DNA of 64,000 nt from Intrasporangium_A sp039812505 (GTDB taxonomy: Bacteria > Actinomycetota > Actinomycetes > Actinomycetales > Dermatophilaceae): NCBI RefSeq assembly GCF_039812505.1, contig NZ_JBDIAQ010000002.1:1-64000 (forward strand), read 5' to 3'. The notes beneath the pieces were generated by a model. That model was not told the DNA's origin. It saw only the letters and a list, made by a program, of their open reading frames with translations, and did no database searches. The position numbers and the translations under genes were made by a program. This document shows positions 23,765 to 35,267 of this stretch, piece after piece. Every line of letters begins with the position of its first letter. The first letter of the stretch is position 1.

Positions 23765-25660
23765 GTGACGTCCAGCGTGGCGGACGCGCTCGTCGGTCGG
23801 GTCATCGACGGTCGCTACCGCATCCTCAGCCACCTCGCGGACGGAGGGATGGCCTCCGTCTACGTGGCGCTGGACGCCCGCCTCGAACGCGAGGTCGCGC
23901 TGAAGGTCATGCGCCCGGGGCTGGCCACCGACCGCCTCTTCGTCGACCGGTTCCGTCGTGAGGCCCGGGCCGCGGCACGGCTGAGCCACCCCAACGTCGT
24001 CGCCGTGTTCGACCAGGGCAGGGACGGTGACGAGGTGTTCCTGGCCATGGAGCTGGTGACCGGCAAGACACTGCGCGAGGTGATCCACGAGGAGGCGCCG
24101 CTGACCGCTCGCGAGGCGCTCGCCATCCTCGAGCCCATCCTCGAGGCGCTGCGGGCCGCCCACGACGCCGACATCGTCCACCGTGACGTCAAGCCCGAGA
24201 ACGTCATCATCCGCACCGACGGCGAGGTCAAGGTCGCCGACTTCGGTCTGGCCCGCGCGGCCGGCAGCCAGACCACCACGAGCCAGACCGGCGTGGTGCT
24301 GGGCACGGCCTCGTACCTGTCTCCCGAGCAGGTCGAGCGCGGCACCTCGGATGCCCGCACCGACGTCTACGCGGCCGGGCTGATCCTCTTCGAGATGCTC
24401 ACGGGTCGCAAGGCGGTCACGGGCGAGACCGCCATCCAGATCGCCTACCGTCACGTGCACGGCACCATCGGGGCCCCGTCGCAGGTCGTGCCCACCGTGC
24501 CCGCCGCCCTCGATCACCTCGTCGCCCGGGCCACCGCGACCGACCCGCACGACCGGCTCCCCGACGCCGGGTCCTTCCTGGCGGCGTTGCGCGAGGTGCG
24601 TGGCCGGCTCTCGGCCGACGAGCTCGACCGGCGCGGCGCCGCCGGCCCCGACCCGGGGACGGGCCCGCACCTGCTCCCCATGGACCCGACGTCCGCCAGT
24701 CCCGCGCCACCCTCCGTGCCGGTGCTCTCCCCGACCACCGCCCTGCCGGTGCCACCCGCGCCGGGGGGACCCCGCGGCCGGCGACGGTGGCCGCTGCTGG
24801 CGCTGCTCGTCATCGTCCTGGTCGCCGGGACCTCCGCAGGATGGTGGTTCACCGCGGGGCCGGGCGGCACGACCACCGTCCCCGACGTGGCCCGGGCCGG
24901 TCTGCAGCAGGCCGAGGACAGCATCACCGCGCGCAGCCTGCGCGTCGCGGTGACCGAGGCCTTCTCCGAGGCGGTGGCCGCGGGCCGGGTCGTCGAGCTC
25001 ACCCCGGCCGCGGGCAGCGAGGTACGCAAGCGCAGCGTCGTCACGCTCGTCGTGTCGAAGGGCCCGGAGCGCCACACCGTGCCGGACCTCACCGGCGTAC
25101 CGCTCGAGCGGGTCGAGGGTCTGTTACGCGGGCTCACCCTGACACCCGGCGCGCGGACGCAGGAGTGGAGCGAGACGGTCCCCAAGGGACGGGTGGTCAG
25201 CCAGGACCCGCACGAGGGCACCTCGGTGCGCCGCGGCACCACGGTCTCCGTGGTCGTGTCCAAGGGCCGCGAGCCCATCGCCGTGCCCGACGTGACCGGC
25301 AAGCCCGTGGCCGACGCACAGGCGGCGATCGCGGCGGCCGGCCTGGTCGTCGAGCGCGCCGACGACGCGAACAGCGGCACGGTCGCCAAGGGCAGCGTCA
25401 TCTCCCAGAAGCCCGCCAAGGGCACCCTGCACCGCGGCGACAAGGTGACGCTCACGGTCTCCAAGGGCCCGGTCATGGTGCGGGTGCCGTCCGTGCTCGG
25501 CAAGCGCGTCCGCGTCGCCGAGCAGACGCTGACCGGCCTGGGTTTCAAGGTCCGGGTCGAGCGCCCGCTCGGTGAGTTCTTCGAGCTGGTGCGCAACCAG
25601 AGCATCCCGGCCGGCCAGAGCGCCCCGAAGGGCGCGACGATCGTGCTGACGGTGGTGTGA
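23765..25660 (+). CDS. pknL: PASTA-domain serine/threonine protein kinase (PknL-like)
   Basis: 631-aa receptor kinase. The cytoplasmic kinase domain (about 15-280) has the Gly-loop LADGGMASVY, Lys in VALKVM, HRDVKPENVII near 137-147, the DFG in KVADFGLAR and SPEQ at the activation-loop end. A Pro-rich juxtamembrane stretch leads to one TM helix (about 340-362, WPLLALLVIVLVAGTSAGWW), then four PASTA repeats outside the cell, which bind peptidoglycan fragments in this family. GTG follows TAAACT (23753-23758) by 6 nt, a leaderless start. Its likely substrate is the divergent Rv2175c-like regulator. Confidence 0.94.
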   Translation: MTSSVADALVGRVIDGRYRILSHLADGGMASVYVALDARLEREVALKVMRPGLATDRLFVDRFRREARAAARLSHPNVVAVFDQGRDGDEVFLAMELVTGKTLREVIHEEAPLTAREALAILEPILEALRAAHDADIVHRDVKPENVIIRTDGEVKVADFGLARAAGSQTTTSQTGVVLGTASYLSPEQVERGTSDARTDVYAAGLILFEMLTGRKAVTGETAIQIAYRHVHGTIGAPSQVVPTVPAALDHLVARATATDPHDRLPDAGSFLAALREVRGRLSADELDRRGAAGPDPGTGPHLLPMDPTSASPAPPSVPVLSPTTALPVPPAPGGPRGRRRWPLLALLVIVLVAGTSAGWWFTAGPGGTTTVPDVARAGLQQAEDSITARSLRVAVTEAFSEAVAAGRVVELTPAAGSEVRKRSVVTLVVSKGPERHTVPDLTGVPLERVEGLLRGLTLTPGARTQEWSETVPKGRVVSQDPHEGTSVRRGTTVSVVVSKGREPIAVPDVTGKPVADAQAAIAAAGLVVERADDANSGTVAKGSVISQKPAKGTLHRGDKVTLTVSKGPVMVRVPSVLGKRVRVAEQTLTGLGFKVRVERPLGEFFELVRNQSIPAGQSAPKGATIVLTVV

Positions 25661-25666
25661 GCCGCC

Positions 25667-26566
25667 ATGAGACCTGCCCTCCAGAGCCGCGTCGCCACCC
25701 TCCTGCTGCTGGCCATCACCGCCGTATGGGGCTCGACGTTCTTCCTGATCCGCGACCTCGTCGCGTACCTGCCGCCCGTCGACTTCCTGGCGGTCCGGTT
25801 CGCCATCTCGGCCGTCGTCATGGTCGTGGTCTTCTGGCGACCACTGCGGGCGCTGACCCGGCGCCAGGTCGGCATCGGGGCGGGGCTGGGGGTCGTCTAC
25901 GGACTCGCCCAGATCTTCCAGACCCAGGGCCTGGCCACGACCCCGGCCTCGGTCTCGGGCTTCATCACCGGGACCTACGTCGTGCTGACACCGGTGTTCA
26001 CCGCGGTCCTGCTGCGCGAGCGGGTCGCCGGGTCGACGTGGGTGGCCGTCGCCCTGGCCACCTCCGGCTTGGCCCTGCTGTCCCTCAACGGCCTGTCGGT
26101 CGGGGTCGGCGAGGCGATCACCCTGCTCGCCGCCGCCCTCTACGCGCTGCACATCATCGGGCTCGGCAAGTGGAGCGGGAACGAGATCGCGACCGGGCTG
26201 TCGGTCGTGCAGATGATCGTCATCGCCGTCATCTGCGTGCTCGGCGCCCTCCCGGACGGCATCGCGATGCCGTCGGGGCTCGGCCAGTGGGCCTCGGTGC
26301 TCTACATGGTCGTCTTCGCCAGCATCGGGGCGCTCTGGGCCCAGACCTGGGCGCAGGCCCGCCTGCCGGCGACGCGGGTGGCGATCATCCTGACGATGGA
26401 GCCGGTCTTCGCCGCCTTCTTCGCCGTCTGGCTCGGCGGTGAGGCGCTCACCGGGCGCATGCTCGTCGGAGGCGCGCTGGTGCTGGTTGCGATGTATGCC
26501 GTCGAGCTGCTCGCGCGGCGCCGCCCGGGTGAGCTGCCGGCCGAGACCCTGCACCACGAGCTCTGA
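25667..26566 (+). CDS. EamA/DMT-superfamily transporter
   Basis: 299-aa polytopic membrane protein with about ten helices in two EamA repeats. It starts with LLLLAITAVWGSTFFLIRDLV, the typical first EamA helix, and the second repeat ends VAIILTMEPVFAAFFAVWLGGE. Such proteins export metabolites or amino acids; the substrate is unknown. It follows pknL by 6 bp and is probably co-transcribed. Confidence 0.88.
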   Translation: MRPALQSRVATLLLLAITAVWGSTFFLIRDLVAYLPPVDFLAVRFAISAVVMVVVFWRPLRALTRRQVGIGAGLGVVYGLAQIFQTQGLATTPASVSGFITGTYVVLTPVFTAVLLRERVAGSTWVAVALATSGLALLSLNGLSVGVGEAITLLAAALYALHIIGLGKWSGNEIATGLSVVQMIVIAVICVLGALPDGIAMPSGLGQWASVLYMVVFASIGALWAQTWAQARLPATRVAIILTMEPVFAAFFAVWLGGEALTGRMLVGGALVLVAMYAVELLARRRPGELPAETLHHEL

Positions 26567-26690
26567 CAGCTGCCGAGGGCGGCCGGGTCGGCGCCGCAAT
26601 CAGGAGTGGGCGAGCGGGAGGATCTCGGCGGCATACCGGCGGGCCCCGAGCACCCGACGCGGCGGTCGGTTCGCGACCGAGCCGGCGGGT

Positions 26691-27764
26691 CTACCGCGTC
26701 GTCGGGCCGACGAGGGTCCGCCCGGAGGACAGCAGGTCGGTGACGACCGAGATCGCGTGGTCGGTGGCCGCGTCGTCGACGTCGAGGTGCCAGACGAGCC
26801 GCACCTGCGCCGGCCCGACGGCATACAGCCGGACCCCGCGGGCCAGTGCCGCGGCGACGAAGTCCGGCGCGCTCCAGCCGGCGACGGAGACGTCGGCGAT
26901 CAGGATGTTGGTCGCGACGTCGTCGGGCTCGAGGACGCCGGGCGTCACCTCGGCCATCGCGACCGCCGCCCGATGCGCCCGGGCGTGGTCCTCGGCGAGC
27001 CGCTCGAGGTGGTGGTCCAGGGCGTACAGCCCGGCGGCGGCGAGGATGCCGGCCTGTCGCATCCCTCCACCGAGCCGCTTGCGCCAGACCCGCGCCTCGG
27101 CCATCGCGTCGGCGGAGCCCAGCAGGACGCTGCCGACCGGGGCGCCCAGGCCCTTGCTCAGGCACACCGACACGGTGTCGAACTCGCGGCCGTAGTCGGC
27201 CAGCGCGATGCCCGTCGCGACGTGGGCGTTCCAGAGCCGTGCCCCGTCGAGGTGCATCGCGACCCCGGCCGCCCGGGTCAGCCGGCGGGCGGCACGGATC
27301 TCCTCGAGCGGCTGGACCGTGCCCCCACCGAAGTTGTGGGTGTTCTCGACCACGACCACGCCGGTGCAGACCTGGTAGGGGCCGACTCCGGTGACCATCA
27401 TGGCCGCGGCGTCCGCGGCGCGGAACCGTCCGGCCTCGGCGACCCAGGTGCGCGAGGTGATCCCGGAGAGCGCGGCGGCCGCGCCGAGCTCGGCCCGCAC
27501 GACGTGGGCCAACGAGTCGGAGACGAGCTCGACCCCCGGACCCGCGTGCAGGCGGACCCCCAGCTGGTTGGCCATCGACCCGGACGGCGTGAAGAGCCCG
27601 GCCTGTTGACCGAGCAGCTGCGCGACCCGTTCCTCGAGGGCGCGCAGGGTCGGGTCCTCGCCGAAGACGTCGTCGCCGACCTCCGCCCGGGCCATCGCCG
27701 CCCGCATCCCGGGCGTCGGCCGCGTGAGGGTGTCGCTCAGCAGGTCGGCGACGATCGTCGCCAC
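26691..27764 (-). CDS. Low-specificity L-threonine aldolase family enzyme
   Basis: 357-aa PLP fold-type I enzyme splitting L-threonine or allo-threonine to glycine and acetaldehyde. It starts DLLSDTLTRPTPGMRAAM, has GDDVFGEDPTL (family signature), the substrate-binding MHLDGARLWNA and the Schiff-base Lys in VSVCLSKGLGAPVGS. The GTG start lies 2 bp after the aroG stop, so the two genes are coupled. Some relatives are D-threonine or phenylserine aldolases. Confidence 0.88.
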   Translation of the reverse strand: MATIVADLLSDTLTRPTPGMRAAMARAEVGDDVFGEDPTLRALEERVAQLLGQQAGLFTPSGSMANQLGVRLHAGPGVELVSDSLAHVVRAELGAAAALSGITSRTWVAEAGRFRAADAAAMMVTGVGPYQVCTGVVVVENTHNFGGGTVQPLEEIRAARRLTRAAGVAMHLDGARLWNAHVATGIALADYGREFDTVSVCLSKGLGAPVGSVLLGSADAMAEARVWRKRLGGGMRQAGILAAAGLYALDHHLERLAEDHARAHRAAVAMAEVTPGVLEPDDVATNILIADVSVAGWSAPDFVAAALARGVRLYAVGPAQVRLVWHLDVDDAATDHAISVVTDLLSSGRTLVGPTTR

Positions 27765-27766
27765 GG

Positions 27767-30641
<2,875 letters not shown>

Positions 30642-30691
30642 CCCGGCCGCCGGGCCGGCCCGGCCCGGGACCGGCTCGGGCCCGGGCTGCG

Positions 30692-30850
30692 CGGGCCGAA
30701 CCGGCAGTGTCCGCGAGGCAGCCTGGGCGCCGCCCACGGCCTCACGGGCCGAACCGGCAGTGTCCGCGAGGCAGCCTGGGCGCCGCCCACGGCCTCACGG
30801 GCCGAACCGGCAGTATCCGCGGGGCAGCCTGGGCGCCGCCCACGGCCTCA
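30692..30850. repeat. Three tandem 53-bp repeats
   Basis: Units at 30692-30744, 30745-30797 and 30798-30850. The first two are identical; the third has two substitutions. Each starts CGGGCCGAACCGGCAGT and ends CCCACGGCCTCA. The last three bases of the third unit are the stop codon of the endonuclease-like gene, so the array spreads downstream of that gene's 3' end. No spacers, no coding signal. Confidence 0.92.
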
Positions 30851-31537
30851 CGGGCCGGCTGCCGGCAGGAGCAGGTCGGCCCAGCAGGGCCGGTGGTCGG
30901 ATGCCGCGACGAGGTCCTCGTGCAGGGGGTGGGGGGACGGACCGACCGGTGCGACGGCGATCTCTGCAGCGGCGAAGACGGTGTCGAGCAGCGCCGTGGG
31001 GTGGTCCGCCGGATAGGTCGGGTGGTCACCGGACACCTGCCGGCAGGTGGCCGCCAGCCGCGCCCAGGCCGCCCCGGTCGGTCCCTCGTTGAGGTCGCCC
31101 GCGACCACGGCGGGGTGCCCGAGCCCGGTGATCACCTCGGCCAGATGGCGCTCCCGCTCGTCGCCGCGCAGCCCGAGGTGGATGCTGGCCACCCACACCG
31201 GCCGGGAGCCGGGCACCGAGAGGAGGTGGGCGGCATACCCTCGGGTCCGGTCGGGGAAGCGGACCGGCAGCCGCCGCGCCACCGTCCGGTGGGTGTGCAC
31301 GCGCAGCGCGGTCAGGATCGCCGTACCGCCCGTGCCGCGCCGGCCGCCGGCCCAGTAGAGGCCGCACCGGCGGGCGAAGGCGGGCAGGCGGAACTCGGTC
31401 GTGAGCCGGCGGGGCACCTCCTGCAGGCAGAGCACGTCGGGCTCGATGGCGCGAACGACCCGCGCGGCTGCGGCCGGGTCGTCGAGCAGGTCTCGCAGGT
31501 TGTAGCTCGCCACCCGCAGCCGCGGCCCCGCGCTCAT
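30848..31537 (-). CDS. Endonuclease/exonuclease/phosphatase (EEP) family protein
   Basis: 229-aa metal-dependent EEP-fold hydrolase. Motifs in order are VASYNLRDL (Asn), DVLCLQEVPRRL (catalytic Glu), WVASIHLGL (His), VVAGDLNEG (Asp, Asn) and AASDHRP (terminal Asp-His). The substrate may be DNA, a phosphoinositide-like lipid or another phosphoester. ATG 31537 overlaps the ROK stop in ATGA. Its stop lies in the third copy of a 53-bp repeat. It is the last gene of a four-gene run with 4-bp overlaps. Confidence 0.87.
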   Translation of the reverse strand: MSAGPRLRVASYNLRDLLDDPAAAARVVRAIEPDVLCLQEVPRRLTTEFRLPAFARRCGLYWAGGRRGTGGTAILTALRVHTHRTVARRLPVRFPDRTRGYAAHLLSVPGSRPVWVASIHLGLRGDERERHLAEVITGLGHPAVVAGDLNEGPTGAAWARLAATCRQVSGDHPTYPADHPTALLDTVFAAAEIAVAPVGPSPHPLHEDLVAASDHRPCWADLLLPAAGP

Positions 31538-32502
31538 CCGCCGGCGCGGGCCAGCTCGGCCGCACCGATCAGCCCGGCATCCGCGCCGAGCCGGGCCCGC
31601 ACGATGGACGCCTCGGGGCGGTAGCCGCGCCCGGGCAGCTGGCGGCGGAAGGCCTCTCGGGCGGGCCCGAGCAGCAGCTCCCCGGCGGCGCTGACCCCGC
31701 CGCCGACGACGAAACAGCCCGGGTCGAGCGCGGCGGCCAGGTTGGCGATCCCGACGCCGAGCCACTCGCCGATGTCGGCCAGCAGCTCGCGTGCCGTCGG
31801 GTCGCCCGCCTGGGCCGCCTCGGTGATCAGCGGTCCGGTGAGGGCGGACTCGTCGGTGCCGAGGCGCTCACGCAGGTCGCTGATCACGGGAGAGTCGGCG
31901 GCGATGAGGTCGCGGGCCTCCCGGACGAGCGCGTTGCCGCTGGCGTACTGCTCCCAGCAGCCGCGGTTGCCGCACTCGCACCGCAGCCCGGCAGGCACGA
32001 CCTGCATGTGACCGAACTCGCCGGCGATCCCGTGGCGGCCGCGCGTGATGTGGCCGTCGACGAGCACTGCCCCGCCGATGCCGGTCCCGAGCGTGATCAT
32101 CACGACGTGCGACTCGCCGATGGCGGCACCGAACCTGGCCTCGGCCCACAGGGCCGCGTTCGCGTCGTTGTCGATCGTCACGGGCGGGTCGAGCCGGGCG
32201 CGGAGCCGGTCGCGCAGCGGCTCGTTGCGCCACGACAGGTGCGGGGCGAACACGACCGTCGCCCGGTCCGCTCCCACGAAACCCGCTGCGCCGACGCCGA
32301 CTGCCACGATTTCGCCGGCGTCGACGGCCTCGAGCAGCTCCTCGACGCACTCGACGATGGTGTCCTCGACGACCTTGGGCGACGTCGACCGGTGCGGGGT
32401 GTCGCGGTGGGCCCGGTGCAGGATCTGCCCGGACTCGTCGACCACTCCCCCGGCGACCTTGGTGCCGCCGATGTCGATCCCGACCGCCAGGCCACCCGTC
32501 AT
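31534..32502 (-). CDS. glk: ROK-family glucokinase
   Basis: 322-aa ATP-dependent sugar kinase. It starts VGIDIGGTKVAGGVV (phosphate loop), has TIDNDANAALWAEA with catalytic Asp, TLGTGIGGAVLVDG, and the ROK zinc site CECGNRGCWEQYASG. In streptomycetes this group is the main glucose kinase and takes part in carbon control. ATG 32502 has GAGGGGG upstream and overlaps the previous stop by 4 bp. Confidence 0.93.
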   Translation of the reverse strand: MTGGLAVGIDIGGTKVAGGVVDESGQILHRAHRDTPHRSTSPKVVEDTIVECVEELLEAVDAGEIVAVGVGAAGFVGADRATVVFAPHLSWRNEPLRDRLRARLDPPVTIDNDANAALWAEARFGAAIGESHVVMITLGTGIGGAVLVDGHITRGRHGIAGEFGHMQVVPAGLRCECGNRGCWEQYASGNALVREARDLIAADSPVISDLRERLGTDESALTGPLITEAAQAGDPTARELLADIGEWLGVGIANLAAALDPGCFVVGGGVSAAGELLLGPAREAFRRQLPGRGYRPEASIVRARLGADAGLIGAAELARAGG

Positions 32503-32954
32503 CGGACCCCCTCCCCGACCGGCGCGTCCCTGCCGGTCGGCTCGCTCCGCGGCGCGGGCTGCGCGCCCTGCTCCCGCTCCCGGCGGGAGCGCTGCGCCGC
32601 GGCGAGGTCGCGCAGGCCCGTCGCGGCGAGGTCGACGACCTCGGCGAGCCGGTCGACGGTGTCCGGGTTCAAGCGCTGCACGAAGGCGATGACCTGACAG
32701 ACCGGACAGACCGTGCAGGCCGCGGGCCGCCGGCCACCGCACGTGCATCCGCCGCCGGTGTCGCCGGTGTCGTCGTCCGGGCGCCCGAGGGGGCTGCCGG
32801 CCCGGTCTCCGGACGTTGCGGCAGGTCCTCGCCCTGCGGCGGCCGGGCCGAGCCCGGTGAGCTCCGAGAGCAGGTCGACGAGCCGGGCCGCCTCCTCGGC
32901 GACCGTGCCGACGCCGGGGGCAGTCCCGTCGCGACCGTTCGTGCTGGTCGTCAC
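32499..32954 (-). CDS. Hypothetical Cys-rich protein (DUF5304-like position)
   Basis: 151 aa. Residues about 60-85 hold CTCGGRRPAACTVCPVCQ, five cysteines that could bind a metal, then a helix IAFVQRLNPDTVDRLAEVVDLA. The ends are low-complexity. A protein of this kind is often found between an SRPBCC protein and a glucokinase in actinobacteria; I think it is the family called DUF5304 in Streptomyces but am not certain. Both ends overlap neighbours by 4 bp, so translation is coupled. Confidence 0.75.
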   Translation of the reverse strand: MTTSTNGRDGTAPGVGTVAEEAARLVDLLSELTGLGPAAAGRGPAATSGDRAGSPLGRPDDDTGDTGGGCTCGGRRPAACTVCPVCQVIAFVQRLNPDTVDRLAEVVDLAATGLRDLAAAQRSRREREQGAQPAPRSEPTGRDAPVGEGVR

Positions 32955-33403
32955 GCGGGCCCGGCCTCGACCCGCCTCTTGAGCTCCTTGAGGGCGGTGT
33001 CGATGATGACCTTCTCCGCCTTGCGTTTGAGCAGGCCGAGCATGGGGATCTTCAGGTCGACCGCGAGACGGTAGGTGACCGTCGTTGCGTCGTCGGACCG
33101 GGCCAGCGTGTAGGACCCGTCGAGGGCGGACAGGACGGTCGCCGAGACCATCGTCCACGACACGACCCCGGAACCGTCCTCGACGATGTCCCAGTCGTAG
33201 GCGAGGACGTACGTGTCCTTGATCGCGCCCGCGTCCAGGGTGAACTCGACCTGGTCGGCCCAGCCGTCGCCCTCCTCGGAGAGGACCGCGGCGCGCTTCA
33301 CGTCCCCGGCCCACTCGGGGTAGGCCTCGAAGTCCGCGATCACGTCGAGCACCTCGGCCGGCGGCGCATCGATGGTGATGGTGCTCTCGGTCCGGTTTGC
33401 CAT
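32951..33403 (-). CDS. SRPBCC-family (START-like) lipid/ligand-binding protein
   Basis: 150-aa helix-grip protein. It starts MANRTESTITIDAPPAEVLDVIADFEAYPEWAG, the standard polyketide-cyclase/COQ10-like opening, and ends in a long amphipathic helix KRKAEKVIIDTALKELKRRVE. Such proteins bind lipids or other hydrophobic ligands. It corresponds in position to Rv2185c. TAGTCT is exactly 7 nt before ATG, so it is probably leaderless. Confidence 0.88.
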   Translation of the reverse strand: MANRTESTITIDAPPAEVLDVIADFEAYPEWAGDVKRAAVLSEEGDGWADQVEFTLDAGAIKDTYVLAYDWDIVEDGSGVVSWTMVSATVLSALDGSYTLARSDDATTVTYRLAVDLKIPMLGLLKRKAEKVIIDTALKELKRRVEAGPA

Positions 33404-33476
33404 GCGCCGAAGACTAGCGCCTCGTCGTCGGCAGCCGGGTAGGGTGCAAGCACCAGTCCCGGGCAAGGAGCCAGTC

Positions 33477-35267
33477 GTGAACGAAGCCGTCGTGGAAGCA
33501 CTCGTCCCGGCCACCACCGAGGGTAGCCTTGCCGACCTGCCGCGACGCAACGCCCGGCTCGACCCGTACGGGATCGCGTTCTCGAAGAAGACCTCGAGCG
33601 GGTCGTGGTCCCACGTGACGTGGTCGGAGTTCGCAGCCGAGGTCGACGCGGTCGCCAAGGGCCTGATCGCGCAGGGCGTGGCGGCCGGGGACCGGGTCGG
33701 GCTGATGTCGCGCACCCGGTACGAGTGGACCCTCGTCGACTTCGCCGTCTGGCGGGCCGGTGCGGTCACCGTACCGATCTACGAGACCTCGTCCGCAGAC
33801 CAGGTCCAGTGGATCCTCGGCGACTCGGGGGCCCACGTAGTGGTCGTCGAGACCGAGCGGCACGAGGCGGTCGTCGACCAGGTGAGGGAGTCCCTGCCCG
33901 CCCTGCGCCAGATCGTCCGGATCGAGGACGGCGGCATCGAGGGACTCCGGGAGCAGGGACAGGGCGTGCCCGACGCCGACCTGGACGACCGGTCCTCGTC
34001 CCTCGGCCGCGCCAGCATCGCGACGATCATCTACACCTCCGGCACGACGGGTCGCCCCAAGGGGTGCCAGCTGACCCACGACAACTTCCTCGCGCTGGCC
34101 GAGAACGCCATCGAGAAGCTGAGCGACGTGGTCCGCGCCCACGGCTCCTCCACCCTGCTCTTCCTGCCCCTCGCGCACGTCTTCGCCCGGTTCATCGAGG
34201 TGCTGTGCGTGGCGGCCCGGGCGCGGATGGGACACTCGTCCGACATCAGGGCGTTGCTCGACGACTTCGCGACCTTCCGGCCGACCTTCGTCCTCGCGGT
34301 GCCCCGCGTCTTCGAGAAGATCTACAACTCGGCCGAGGCGAAGGCGTCCGCGGACGGCAAGGGCAAGATCTTCCTGCGCGCCGTCGCGGTCGCGATCGCC
34401 TACAGCGAGGCTCTCGACCGGGGACGTTCCGGGCTGCCGCTGCGAGCCCAGCACGTGGTCTTCGACCGACTCGTCTACGGCAAGCTGCGGGCCGCGATGG
34501 GAGGCCAGGTCAGCTATGCCGTCTCGGGCGGCGGACCGCTCGGGACCCGGCTCGGCCACTTCTTCCGCGGGATCGGCGTGACGATCCTGGAGGGCTACGG
34601 GCTGACCGAGACGACGGCGCCCATCACCGTCAACACACCGGACAAGGTCAAGATCGGCACCGTCGGGCCGCCGTTGCCGGGGTGCGGCATCCGCATCGAC
34701 ACGGACGGTGAGGTGCTGGCCCGAGGGGTCGGCGTGTTCGTCGGCTACCACGACAACGAGCAGGCCACCCGCGAGGCGATGGACGACGGCTGGCTCCGCA
34801 CCGGTGACCTCGGCGAGCTCGACTCGGACGGCTACCTGAAGATCACTGGTCGCAAGAAGGAGCTGATCGTCACGGCGGGCGGCAAGAACGTCGCGCCGGC
34901 CGTGCTGGAGGACCGGCTCCGCGCCCACCCGCTCGTGTCCCAGTGCATCGTCGTGGGTGAGGGCAAGCCGTTCATCGCGGTCCTGATCACGCTGGACGCC
35001 GAGATGTGGCCGCTGTGGACCAAGGCGCACGGGCTCGCGGACCTGTCGATCGGCGACGCACCGAAGAACCCGGTCGTCCTCGAGGCCCTGCAGGCGGCGA
35101 TCGACCGAGCCAACGAGGCCGTCAGCCGCGCGGAGTCGATCCGGAAGTTCGCGATCCTGCCCGACGACTTCACCGAGGAGAACGGATACCTGACGCCGTC
35201 CCTGAAGATGAAGCGTCCGCTCGTGCTCAAGGACTTCGCCGAGGACGTCGAGAACCTCTACCGCTGA
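33477..35267 (+). CDS. Long-chain fatty-acid-CoA ligase (AMP-dependent, FadD15-like)
   Basis: 596-aa adenylate-forming enzyme. Motifs: IIYTSGTTGRPKGCQLTH (P-loop), VPRVFEKIYNSAEAKA, GYGLTETTAP, LRTGDLGELDSDGYLKITGRKKELIVTAGGKNVAP. It activates fatty acids to acyl-CoA for degradation or lipid synthesis and corresponds in position to fadD15 (Rv2187). GTG 33477 has AAGGAG 6 nt upstream, and TAGGGT at 33440-33445 gives a short leader. Its last 10 bp overlap the convergent lipoprotein gene. Confidence 0.93.
   Translation: MNEAVVEALVPATTEGSLADLPRRNARLDPYGIAFSKKTSSGSWSHVTWSEFAAEVDAVAKGLIAQGVAAGDRVGLMSRTRYEWTLVDFAVWRAGAVTVPIYETSSADQVQWILGDSGAHVVVVETERHEAVVDQVRESLPALRQIVRIEDGGIEGLREQGQGVPDADLDDRSSSLGRASIATIIYTSGTTGRPKGCQLTHDNFLALAENAIEKLSDVVRAHGSSTLLFLPLAHVFARFIEVLCVAARARMGHSSDIRALLDDFATFRPTFVLAVPRVFEKIYNSAEAKASADGKGKIFLRAVAVAIAYSEALDRGRSGLPLRAQHVVFDRLVYGKLRAAMGGQVSYAVSGGGPLGTRLGHFFRGIGVTILEGYGLTETTAPITVNTPDKVKIGTVGPPLPGCGIRIDTDGEVLARGVGVFVGYHDNEQATREAMDDGWLRTGDLGELDSDGYLKITGRKKELIVTAGGKNVAPAVLEDRLRAHPLVSQCIVVGEGKPFIAVLITLDAEMWPLWTKAHGLADLSIGDAPKNPVVLEALQAAIDRANEAVSRAESIRKFAILPDDFTEENGYLTPSLKMKRPLVLKDFAEDVENLYR

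Noticed and set aside
30692..30850. 53-bp repeats as a CRISPR array
   Set aside because: Units are directly adjacent with no spacers and no cas genes are nearby.
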